A stretch of DNA of 5,770 nt, from the NCBI GenBank assembly GCA_030634615.1, contig DAOWAL010000082.1, positions 1 through 5,770 on the forward strand, written 5' to 3'. The DNA is from Candidatus Aenigmatarchaeota archaeon (lineage in GTDB: Archaea; Aenigmatarchaeota; Aenigmatarchaeia; QMZP01; QMZT01). The notes under the pieces were generated by a model, which was not told the origin of the DNA, did not search any database, and saw nothing but the letters and a program-made list of their open reading frames with translations. Of the stretch, positions 1 through 5,484 are shown piece after piece; the first letter of the stretch is position 1, and each line of letters starts with the position of its first letter. The position numbers were made by a program, and so were the translations under genes.

Positions 1-729
1 AATGGAATTGTTGATGACATAAATTCGAAATATTCCATTGAAGAAACACACTGTGGTTGCTATGGCGGTGCTGAAAAAGCACCTGAAACATGCAACCAGA
101 TAGATGATGATTGTGATGACAGTATCGACGAAGAACTGTTCTGCGTATGTTTTGCAGGACAGACCAAACCATGCGGCTCTTCAGTAGGTGCCTGTACAAC
201 CGGAACAGCAGAATGCGATGATGGTGTCTGGGGAGAATGTGTTGGTGGATCATCAACCGAAAGAGAAATATGTAATATGAGAGACGACAACTGTAACGGT
301 ATAATCGATGATGTCGGTGGTGCATATTCTGTTGAAGAGACTCAGTGCGGTTGTTATAATGGAAGAAACCCGTCAATGGAAGCATGCGACGGAATAGACA
401 ACGACTGTAATGGTAAAATAGATGATGATATAGACTGTAGTTGTGATGAAGGAGAAGAACTTGTGTGCGGTTCCAATGTGGGTGAATGTCTTCCTGGTGT
501 TAAAAGGTGTATAGATGGAAAATGGGCAGCATGTAGTGGAGGTACACTACCCGAACTTGAAGTATGTAATGGTCTTGACGACGACTGCGACGGAATAATA
601 GACAATGTAAATGGAGGCAATTCCATAAGTTCAACTAAATGTGCATGTTATAACAGATATGCAATACCCGGTACACAGGATGAAATATCAAACGGGTTAG
701 ACGACGACTGCGACGCAAAAATTGACGAA
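1..729 (+). repeat. Protein-coding super-repeat, 294-bp (98-residue) unit, two full copies plus a partial third
   Basis: In the translation, residues 1-98, 99-196 and 197-243 align as copies of one unit; in DNA they begin at 1, 295 and 589. All twelve cysteines of copy 1 (residues 18, 20, 31, 38, 48, 50, 58, 65, 72, 80, 91, 98) recur in copy 2 at exactly +98. Copy 3 keeps the cysteines at 214, 216 and 237, has a 3-residue insertion before its motif and replaces one Cys with Ser230. The DNA copies have diverged clearly at synonymous positions, so this is an old, protein-level repeat rather than a recent duplication. The array probably continues upstream of the window. Confidence 0.85.
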
Positions 730-957
730 GGGTTTAACCGAGGAGAACCTCCTCACTGTAAAAATGGTATAAGGGACGGAGACGAAGCAGGAACTGATTG
801 TGGTGGTTCATGTACAAGTCCATGCTTTGCAATGCCTGTGTTTGATACATGGATGCTCGTATTTGCAGCAATTGCTGGTGTAATTGCAATATTTGCAATA
901 TTCTTCAGTTCATTCTGGAAAAAGAGTTCAACATCACTATTCGATAGAAAGCAGTAG
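1..957 (+). CDS. Cysteine-rich, MopE-repeat surface protein with C-terminal membrane anchor (5' partial)
   Basis: The frame is open from base 1 to the TAG at 955-957 (318 residues visible), so the true start and any signal peptide lie upstream. The ATG at 277 falls inside a repeat and is not the start. Visible motifs of the form CNGxDDDCDGxID (Pfam-style MopE putative metal-binding motif) sit near residues 31-44, 91-104, 129-142, 189-202 and, with Ser for the first Cys, 230-243. These acidic D/N loops resemble calcium-binding loops; binding is inferred. The motifs are embedded in a 98-residue super-repeat with 12 cysteines in register. Residues 252-275 form a C-x-N-G...DCGGSCxxxC motif. A hydrophobic segment at about 284-306, followed by KK and a short polar tail, looks like a C-terminal membrane anchor. 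The protein is probably extracellular, disulfide-rich and attached to the membrane. Whether it is an adhesin, S-layer-associated or metal-binding protein cannot be told. Confidence 0.85.
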   Translation, partial: NGIVDDINSKYSIEETHCGCYGGAEKAPETCNQIDDDCDDSIDEELFCVCFAGQTKPCGSSVGACTTGTAECDDGVWGECVGGSSTEREICNMRDDNCNGIIDDVGGAYSVEETQCGCYNGRNPSMEACDGIDNDCNGKIDDDIDCSCDEGEELVCGSNVGECLPGVKRCIDGKWAACSGGTLPELEVCNGLDDDCDGIIDNVNGGNSISSTKCACYNRYAIPGTQDEISNGLDDDCDAKIDEGFNRGEPPHCKNGIRDGDEAGTDCGGSCTSPCFAMPVFDTWMLVFAAIAGVIAIFAIFFSSFWKKSSTSLFDRKQ

Positions 958-979
958 TTTAGGTAAAATGAATAAGAAA

Positions 980-991
980 AATAAAATAATG
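980..991 (+). promoter_or_regulatory. Possible TATA element for the signal-peptide protein gene
   Basis: An A/T-only stretch (AATAAAATAAT and flanks) lies about 30 bp upstream of the ATG at 1017. It would place a transcript start near 1008-1014 with a very short leader. The match is weak. With only 59 bp after the upstream stop codon, read-through from the upstream gene is equally possible. Confidence 0.3.
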
Positions 992-1006
992 GCGGAATCA
1001 GTGTGA

Positions 1007-1011
1007 GTGAT
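1007..1011 (+). promoter_or_regulatory. Shine-Dalgarno-like GTGAT before the ATG at 1017
   Basis: GTGAT, within a GTGAGTGAT context, is complementary to the AUCAC of the archaeal 16S rRNA 3' end and ends five bases before the ATG. This supports 1017 as the start and contrasts with the four other starts in the window, which look leaderless. Confidence 0.5.
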
Positions 1012-1016
1012 TTACT

Positions 1017-2276
1017 ATGAATAAAAAAATGTTCGCTGTGGGAATTTCATTTTTAGCTCTATCGATGGTTTTGACAGTTCTTTCAATTACACCTACAACA
1101 TCAAGTTATGACTTGCCGAAAATTGAAAAAGAATGGACCTGTACTAATGGCGGATTTTCATCTGCTCATTGTTACACTCAGGATTGTGCGTATAATGTAT
1201 TCCACGTAATGGAAAGAGAAGGGGACCAGATATTCAATTTTGACGCACCAATGGCAGGGGAATATGAATGCACTATTGAAGTTGTAGGCAATCATTTTGG
1301 TTACAAACCAGATACTTCACCCCAGCTAAATGAAAGAGCTGATGTTTTTCTTAACAATGAAAAGGTAGGAACTACTGAAGATCCGTGGTGTGATCCTGAT
1401 CCCGGTGGTACTATTATTGGAGGAGTCGTTGGATGTGTTACCAGTCCAAAGGCATCAAGTGTTGACAAGCATAATTGTTCAGATACTATTTATTATGGTA
1501 AATATTTCTGCGATGATGACAGAATGACACTCGCACTTGGACATACTCTTGTTGTAGATCTCACCTTATGCACGGGAACAGCCTTTGTAAAAGATGGTAA
1601 AAATCTTGCGCATTGTCAGGCATGGAAAAAATACAGTAATGATCCAGCCGCGATAAAAGCTGCAGGTAATTGTGAACTATCTTATAGTGGACAAACTGTA
1701 GAAGGGATAGGCGGAACCATAATATGGATTAAGGAATGTGATGGGAATCAGCGTGAGTGGGAAGTTCATAACGCAGTTCCTGGGAAAAGTTATAGTGTAG
1801 GCAGTTTTTCAAAAATTGTGAATAGTATAGTAACTACTCGTTGTAAATTAGGTGAACCTACTGGAGGACATTGTTCAGATGGTACCAAGAATTATGATGA
1901 AACAGGAATTGATTGTGGTGGGTCGTCATGTCCATCGTGTGGTGGAACAACAGGCGAGTGTAACAGCAACAATGTACTGGACCCGGGCGAGGAATGCGAT
2001 ATAACTAAACTTGGTAGTAAGAGATGCACTGATGTTATTGGACCTGATGGTAAATATGAAGGTGGGTCGTTGGGATGCCAAAATGATCCAAATTATGGTG
2101 ATAAAACTAAAAAAACGGAAAACATATGCGAGTTTGATACTATCTACTGTTTTTACACTTACGAAAAGTGTAGCACGAAGGTTGTTGAACCTGAATGTAG
2201 AACTTACACGGATAAAACCGAAAATAAAGAAGACTTGTGTCAAAGAGATGAACACTGTGAACCTGGATATTGGTAA
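1017..2276 (+). CDS. Secreted cysteine-rich protein with CGG-type and DPGEECD-type modules
   Basis: 419 residues. A Lys-flanked hydrophobic segment at about 6-25, followed by a Thr/Ser-rich stretch, is a convincing signal peptide, with cleavage probably around residue 30. Residues 30-280 are a cysteine-containing domain I do not recognise; alternating hydrophobic stretches suggest a beta-sandwich, possibly ligand- or sugar-binding (inference). One N-x-S sequon (NCS) lies near residue 154. Residues 286-308 hold the C-x-D-G...DCGGxxCxxC motif also found in the upstream gene product. From about residue 315 a C...NNVLDPGEECD...LGxxxC...GxLxC...FDTxxC module resembles cysteine-rich modules I recall from archaeal surface proteins. 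The last residues, CQRDEHCEPGYW, stop just where such modules usually carry another Cys. There is no C-terminal membrane segment, so the protein is either released, held by partners, or truncated. It starts 59 bp after the upstream gene and its 3' end converges with the regulator gene. Confidence 0.85.
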   Translation: MNKKMFAVGISFLALSMVLTVLSITPTTSSYDLPKIEKEWTCTNGGFSSAHCYTQDCAYNVFHVMEREGDQIFNFDAPMAGEYECTIEVVGNHFGYKPDTSPQLNERADVFLNNEKVGTTEDPWCDPDPGGTIIGGVVGCVTSPKASSVDKHNCSDTIYYGKYFCDDDRMTLALGHTLVVDLTLCTGTAFVKDGKNLAHCQAWKKYSNDPAAIKAAGNCELSYSGQTVEGIGGTIIWIKECDGNQREWEVHNAVPGKSYSVGSFSKIVNSIVTTRCKLGEPTGGHCSDGTKNYDETGIDCGGSSCPSCGGTTGECNSNNVLDPGEECDITKLGSKRCTDVIGPDGKYEGGSLGCQNDPNYGDKTKKTENICEFDTIYCFYTYEKCSTKVVEPECRTYTDKTENKEDLCQRDEHCEPGYW

Positions 2277-2280
2277 TGAA

Positions 2281-2766
2281 TTAAGGTAGTTTTATTTCTG
2301 AAAGTAGATTAACGTAATTATCGAGCCTTTTCATTTCTTTTTCAAGGGTATCTATTGCGTTTAACACTTCTGTTTTTTCTTCACCTTTCAGATGTTTTAG
2401 CTTTTCTCTGCTTTCGTCAAATTCTGTTAGTATTCCTACAACACCTTTCTTTACTCTCATTGTAAGAACTTTTTTCAGTGAATCGAGTAAATTTCCATTA
2501 ATGCTTATGTATAGATTTCTGTCTCTTGGTTTCTTGATTCTTCTTACGATATCCAGTATTTCTAACAAATCCATGCTAAGAGAGACCATTGAAACGGAAT
2601 ATCCGGTTTTTTTTGCAATTTCCTGTAGCGATAACGATTCACTACCGACTATGAGTGCGCCTATTATATTACCGTGTATAGGAGAAAAACCCATAGACTG
2701 CGCAAGACCTGAGAATGTGTTGTAAATCCTTTTTTCTATTTCATTTATTTTATTTAAATCCGACAT
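2281..2766 (-). CDS. MarR/GbsR-like winged-helix transcriptional regulator
   Basis: 161 residues, no signal peptide or membrane segment. An N-terminal helix with a GF.PIHG turn (residues 26-32) leads into a winged helix-turn-helix: LSLQEIAKKTGYSVSMVS (45-62) covers helix 2 and the recognition helix, LLEILDIVRRI (67-77) follows, and the wing is near KKPRDRNLYISI (78-89). Residues 95-161 are charged and helical and probably form the dimerisation coil. This layout matches the GbsR-like branch of the MarR superfamily; GbsR in Bacillus controls glycine-betaine synthesis, but ligand and target differ widely in this group. The gene is divergent from the Tes-like radical SAM gene, separated by 119 bp containing a strong dyad, so it probably controls that gene and perhaps itself. 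The ATG (complement 2764-2766) is supported by a TATA box 26 bp upstream. The 3' end is 4 bp from the convergent neighbour. Confidence 0.85.
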   Translation of the reverse strand: MSDLNKINEIEKRIYNTFSGLAQSMGFSPIHGNIIGALIVGSESLSLQEIAKKTGYSVSMVSLSMDLLEILDIVRRIKKPRDRNLYISINGNLLDSLKKVLTMRVKKGVVGILTEFDESREKLKHLKGEEKTEVLNAIDTLEKEMKRLDNYVNLLSEIKLP

Positions 2767-2787
2767 TTTAACGCCTTCGATAGTTAA

Positions 2788-2796
2788 TTTTAAATA
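2788..2796 (-). promoter_or_regulatory. TATA box for the GbsR-like regulator (leaderless transcript)
   Basis: On the minus strand this reads TATTTAAAA, preceded by purine-rich CAGAAG that could serve as a BRE. Its centre is about 26 bp from the A of the regulator's ATG, the distance at which archaeal transcription starts, so the mRNA would begin at or next to the start codon. Confidence 0.6.
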
Positions 2797-2818
2797 CTTC
2801 TGTAATAATAATTATTCA

Positions 2819-2842
2819 AACATTTAAAACTTTTTAAATGTT
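2819..2842. promoter_or_regulatory. 24-bp inverted repeat between divergent promoters, candidate operator
   Basis: The left arm AACATTTAAAA and its exact reverse complement are separated by the two bases CT. The element lies roughly midway between the two opposed TATA boxes (2788-2796 and 2856-2862). A second, 10-bp gapless palindrome (AATAATTATT, 2807-2816) sits next to it. A position upstream of BRE/TATA on both sides fits an activator or shared site better than a simple TATA-blocking repressor; that the adjacent GbsR-like protein binds here is inference. The arms are A/T-rich, which makes chance symmetry somewhat easier. Confidence 0.55.
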
Positions 2843-2854
2843 GTAAAAGAAGGA

Positions 2855-2863
2855 CTTTAAAAC
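2855..2863 (+). promoter_or_regulatory. BRE/TATA promoter for the Tes-like radical SAM gene (leaderless transcript)
   Basis: CTTTAAAAC is centred 27 bp before the ATG at 2886 and is preceded by purine-rich AGAAGGA (2848-2854), a plausible BRE. There is no convincing Shine-Dalgarno sequence before 2886, consistent with leaderless initiation. Confidence 0.6.
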
Positions 2864-2885
2864 GTGTAAAACAAGAAATGATATC

Positions 2886-4496
2886 ATGGAAACGGAAAAG
2901 AATTCTACTGAATATGCAGGTGAATTGCCTAATACTACGGGCTCTGTATGTCCTGAATGTATGAAAATAATAGCAGCTACAATATACGAAGACGAAGGTA
3001 AGGTTTTTATTAAAAAGACATGCCCGGAGCATGGTGAATTCAAGGAAATTTACTGGGGTTCTGCTTCAATGTACAGAAAGGCAAAGAGATACTCATATGA
3101 CGGCAAACCTTCGGAAAATCCTCACGTTACAAAGGACAATCCTGTTTGTCCAAAGGACTGTGGTCTTTGCAGTATGCACAAATCGCATACAGCTCTTGCT
3201 AATTTAGTTGTTACAAACAGATGCGATCTTAATTGCTGGTACTGTTTTTACTATGCAAAGAAAGCTGGTTATGTTTACGAACCGACAATGGATGATTTGG
3301 AAAAAGCTGTTGATCTGTTAGTTGACCAGAAACCTATTCCCGGTAATGCTATTCAGATGACTGGCGGGAACCCTGAACTTAGAGATGATATCATAGATAT
3401 AATAAAAATGGTAAAGGACAAGGGAGTTGACCACGTTCAATTGAACATAAACGGTACTCATAAATTCTGGAAAGATGCTGAATGGACAAGAAAAGTAAGG
3501 GAAGCGGGAATTAATACAGTATACTTATCATTTGATGGTGTTACCCCAAAATCAAATCCTAAAAACCACTGGGAAGTGCCATACATGTTTGAAAACGCAA
3601 GAAAAGCAGGAAACATGGGTATAGTACTTGTTCCAACCGTAATAAACTCAGTTAATGATCATGAACTTGGCGATATGCTAAGATTCGGCTTTAGAAACAT
3701 GGACATTGTCCGTGGGGTGAATTTCCAGCCGGTGTCTCTTGTCGGCAGAATGCCTAAAAAAGAAAGACAGAAATTCAGAATAACGATACCTGACACAATT
3801 CAAAGAATAGAGGAACAGACAAATGGTCAGGTAACAGCTGATGATTTCTACCCGGTACCTTCCATGGGTGCTCTTACGAATTTTGTCGAGGCAATTTCAG
3901 GTAAGCCCTCATACTCTCTTTCAACTCATTTTGCATGCGGCATGGCAACATATGTATTTGATGATGACGGTAAAATGATACCTGCACCTAAGTTCCTTGA
4001 CGTAGAGGGAATGTTTGAATACTTAGATGAAAAAGCAGAAGAGCTCAAAAAAGGTGCAAACAGGGCAATTATTAGTGCAAAACTTCTTTTCAAGCTGAAA
4101 TCTTTCATTGATAACAGCAAAGCCCCAAAAGGATTTTCTCTTGCTAAAATTCTTTACAATGTACTCGTAAAGCATGATTACAAATCACTTGGAATATTGC
4201 AGCACAAATCCCTTTTTGTTGGAATGATGCATTTCCAGGATTTGTATAATTACGACATAAACCGTGTAAAAAGATGCTGTATACACTACCTAACACCGGA
4301 AGCAATAATTCCATTCTGTACATTCAATGTATTGCCAGAAATGTACAGGGACAGATTCCAGGATAAATACTCAATGTCATTCGATGAATGGAAAAACCTT
4401 TCGGGTAAAAAGCTGGAAGATGACCTTTACAAGCGTGACATCAAAAAACTTGAAAGTTCTGAGATATACAAAAAAACATACGAAGGTTTCATTTAA
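2886..4496 (+). CDS. tes: Radical SAM protein of the tetraether lipid synthase (Tes) family
   Basis: 536 residues, no signal peptide. An N-terminal Cys module (C22-P-E-C25 ... C46-P-E-H49-G) is followed by C88-x3-C92-x2-C95 in a CGLCxxHKSHT context, then the radical SAM C113-x3-C117-x2-C120 within VVTNRCDLNCWYCF. Other core elements are TGGNPE (159-164), LNINGT (186-191), YLSFDGVTPKSNPKNHW (213-229) and GVNFQPVSLVGRMPK (277-291). The C-terminal part has C351 and RCCIHYLTPE...PFCTFN (C464, C465, C478). This order matches the archaeal family that includes MJ0619/Tes, which joins two archaeal diether lipid tails through a C-C bond to make macrocyclic or tetraether lipids and carries three [4Fe-4S] clusters plus a rubredoxin-like iron. 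Which cysteine binds which metal here is inference. Related radical SAM enzymes modify lipids in other ways, so the exact substrate is not certain. It is transcribed alone, divergent from a GbsR-like regulator. Confidence 0.75.
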   Translation: METEKNSTEYAGELPNTTGSVCPECMKIIAATIYEDEGKVFIKKTCPEHGEFKEIYWGSASMYRKAKRYSYDGKPSENPHVTKDNPVCPKDCGLCSMHKSHTALANLVVTNRCDLNCWYCFYYAKKAGYVYEPTMDDLEKAVDLLVDQKPIPGNAIQMTGGNPELRDDIIDIIKMVKDKGVDHVQLNINGTHKFWKDAEWTRKVREAGINTVYLSFDGVTPKSNPKNHWEVPYMFENARKAGNMGIVLVPTVINSVNDHELGDMLRFGFRNMDIVRGVNFQPVSLVGRMPKKERQKFRITIPDTIQRIEEQTNGQVTADDFYPVPSMGALTNFVEAISGKPSYSLSTHFACGMATYVFDDDGKMIPAPKFLDVEGMFEYLDEKAEELKKGANRAIISAKLLFKLKSFIDNSKAPKGFSLAKILYNVLVKHDYKSLGILQHKSLFVGMMHFQDLYNYDINRVKRCCIHYLTPEAIIPFCTFNVLPEMYRDRFQDKYSMSFDEWKNLSGKKLEDDLYKRDIKKLESSEIYKKTYEGFI

Positions 4497-4512
4497 TAAA
4501 TGATCATTTATT
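4495..4512. repeat. Perfect 18-bp palindrome overlapping the stop codon of the radical SAM gene
   Basis: AATAAATGATCATTTATT is its own reverse complement with no spacer, and it starts at the second base of the TAA stop codon (4494-4496). It could be a 3'-end hairpin (7-bp A-U stem, 4-base loop, followed by only a weak T-rich stretch) or a protein-binding site 31 bp upstream of the next gene's TATA box. The RNA stem would be weak, so a DNA site is at least as likely. Confidence 0.5.
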
Positions 4513-4543
4513 GTATACTTTCTAGTAGTTAAAATCTAAAAGC

Positions 4544-4551
4544 TTATAAAG
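4544..4551 (+). promoter_or_regulatory. BRE/TATA promoter for the beta-propeller-like gene (leaderless transcript)
   Basis: TTATAAAG is centred about 25-26 bp before the ATG at 4573, with a purine-rich TAAAAGC (4537-4543) as possible BRE. No Shine-Dalgarno sequence precedes the start, so a leaderless mRNA is expected. Confidence 0.6.
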
Positions 4552-4572
4552 ATTAATGTATTTTATAGAAGT

Positions 4573-5427
4573 ATGAAAAAACCATCAGGTTTAATGTTTG
4601 TAGAGGAGAAGAGGAGCCCTACTGGGGTATTGAGTATATCGAAGGTTAATTATGCCAAATTAAATTATTTCGATGGTGAGACTTCTCCATATTTAATTAG
4701 TATCAGCGGGCAAGAACCTACTGCTATGATTCATCATAATGGTGAATTTTATGTTGGCGACCGTGATGGTACTCACAAATTAAGTAATAGAAAAACCGTA
4801 GCCGGAACTAAAAATTATGTTTATTCTTTTGCAGAATTCAACAAAGAGTTGCTTGCCAGTGATGCAGAAGATATTTATTTTCCTTTGAAAAAAGGAAGAG
4901 GTAAGAAATTCGCGAATTTAAGAGATCTAAGAATGGATTTTGACCATTCGGACCCAAAAACGAAATACTTTGATCTTGTCGACACGATGGTCGAGCACGA
5001 TGGTGCTCTTCATTTTGGAGGATACAGCGCAAGGGAGCAAAGTGGTGTTTTTGTGATGGACCATAAAGGAAATGTAAATAGAAAGCCTCTTGGGTTATTT
5101 GGTAGTCCTGTTGGATCTTTTGTTTCCATGGGAGATAAGCTTTATTTAAGACATGGACACATTACTGGTGCATTTCCTGATTCATCAGGACAATCCCATG
5201 TGAGTTCACTAAAAACTGGGTTCAAGTATTCTCACGATAGTCAAATTTGGAATATGGTCGGCAAGGACGGAAAATTGCTTTGTTCAGGTGATTTCTCAGG
5301 TGTGCTTGTAATAGATCCTGTTAAAGGAAATGTCGACACAATTTTACAGGAATTTGGTACAATCGGACAAATGGCCGTTGTTCCAGAAAATTTTAATTTT
5401 CAAAAATACACACCAAGAAAAAAGTAA
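4573..5427 (+). CDS. Uncharacterised cytosolic protein, probable beta-propeller
   Basis: 284 residues, with no signal peptide, no membrane segment and only one cysteine (near 237), so probably cytosolic. I do not recognise a named family. The chain shows recurrent beta-hairpin-like units of the form hydrophobic-x-x-(N/D)G-x-(L/F)-x-hydrophobic-G: AMIHHNGEFYVGD (51-63), SFAEFNKELLASD (85-97), TMVEHDGALHFGG (138-150), SFVSMGDKLYLRHG (182-195), NMVGKDGKLLCSGD (227-240) and a weaker one near 266. Spacing of roughly 34-53 residues fits about six blades of a beta-propeller (Kelch/PQQ/WD-like). Such proteins are usually binding scaffolds or occasionally lyases or hydrolases; no catalytic residues can be named. 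The basic C-terminus (KYTPRKK) follows the last blade. It has its own promoter, so it need not share function with the radical SAM gene upstream or the Sua5 gene downstream. Confidence 0.8.
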   Translation: MKKPSGLMFVEEKRSPTGVLSISKVNYAKLNYFDGETSPYLISISGQEPTAMIHHNGEFYVGDRDGTHKLSNRKTVAGTKNYVYSFAEFNKELLASDAEDIYFPLKKGRGKKFANLRDLRMDFDHSDPKTKYFDLVDTMVEHDGALHFGGYSAREQSGVFVMDHKGNVNRKPLGLFGSPVGSFVSMGDKLYLRHGHITGAFPDSSGQSHVSSLKTGFKYSHDSQIWNMVGKDGKLLCSGDFSGVLVIDPVKGNVDTILQEFGTIGQMAVVPENFNFQKYTPRKK

Positions 5428-5444
5428 ATTGGAACGTTCCAATT
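5427..5444. repeat. Perfect 18-bp palindrome overlapping the stop codon, upstream of the Sua5 promoter
   Basis: AATTGGAACGTTCCAATT is exactly self-complementary with no spacer. It begins with the last base of the TAA at 5425-5427 and ends 9 bp before the TATA box at 5454. The G/C-containing core (TTGGAACGTTCCAA) is less easily explained by base composition than an A/T-only dyad. It may be an operator close to the BRE, or a 3'-end hairpin of the upstream gene, followed by ATTTTAACCTTTT. Confidence 0.55.
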
Positions 5445-5453
5445 ATTTTAACC

Positions 5454-5461
5454 TTTTAAAT
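5454..5461 (+). promoter_or_regulatory. TATA box for the Sua5/YrdC gene (leaderless transcript)
   Basis: TTTTAAAT is centred about 27 bp before the ATG at 5485, the same spacing as at the three neighbouring genes. GGTGTGA at 5465-5471 is too far from the ATG to be a good ribosome-binding site. Confidence 0.55.
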
Positions 5462-5484
5462 CAGGGTGTGACTAAAAATCTACT

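Noticed and set aside
277..279. ATG at 277 as the start of the MopE-repeat protein
   Set aside because: The frame is open to base 1 and the 98-residue repeat continues upstream in phase, so this Met is internal.
354..626. Minus-strand open frame (90 codons) opposite the MopE repeats
   Set aside because: Ser/Pro-rich product that is the complement of the repeated Asp/Cys codons; no motif, promoter or ribosome-binding site. The same applies to the minus-strand frame at 60-290.
968..1006. Twelve-codon frame starting MNKK just upstream of the signal-peptide gene, which also starts MNKK
   Set aside because: Probably a chance product of A-rich sequence; no ribosome-binding site and no hydrophobic or regulatory peptide features, though a leader-peptide role cannot be excluded.
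1926..2289. Open frames opposite or out of phase with the end of the surface-protein gene (1926-2255 minus, 2011-2289 plus)
   Set aside because: Low-information translations without recognisable domains, lying inside a well-supported coding region.
2501..3043. Open frames at 2501-2725 (+), 2790-3032 (-) and 2834-3043 (-)
   Set aside because: They are shadows of the regulator and the start of the radical SAM gene, and the last two would cross the divergent promoter region.
3926..5032. Minus-strand open frames at 3926-4120 and 4838-5032
   Set aside because: Short and antisense to strongly supported genes, with no promoter or domain signal.
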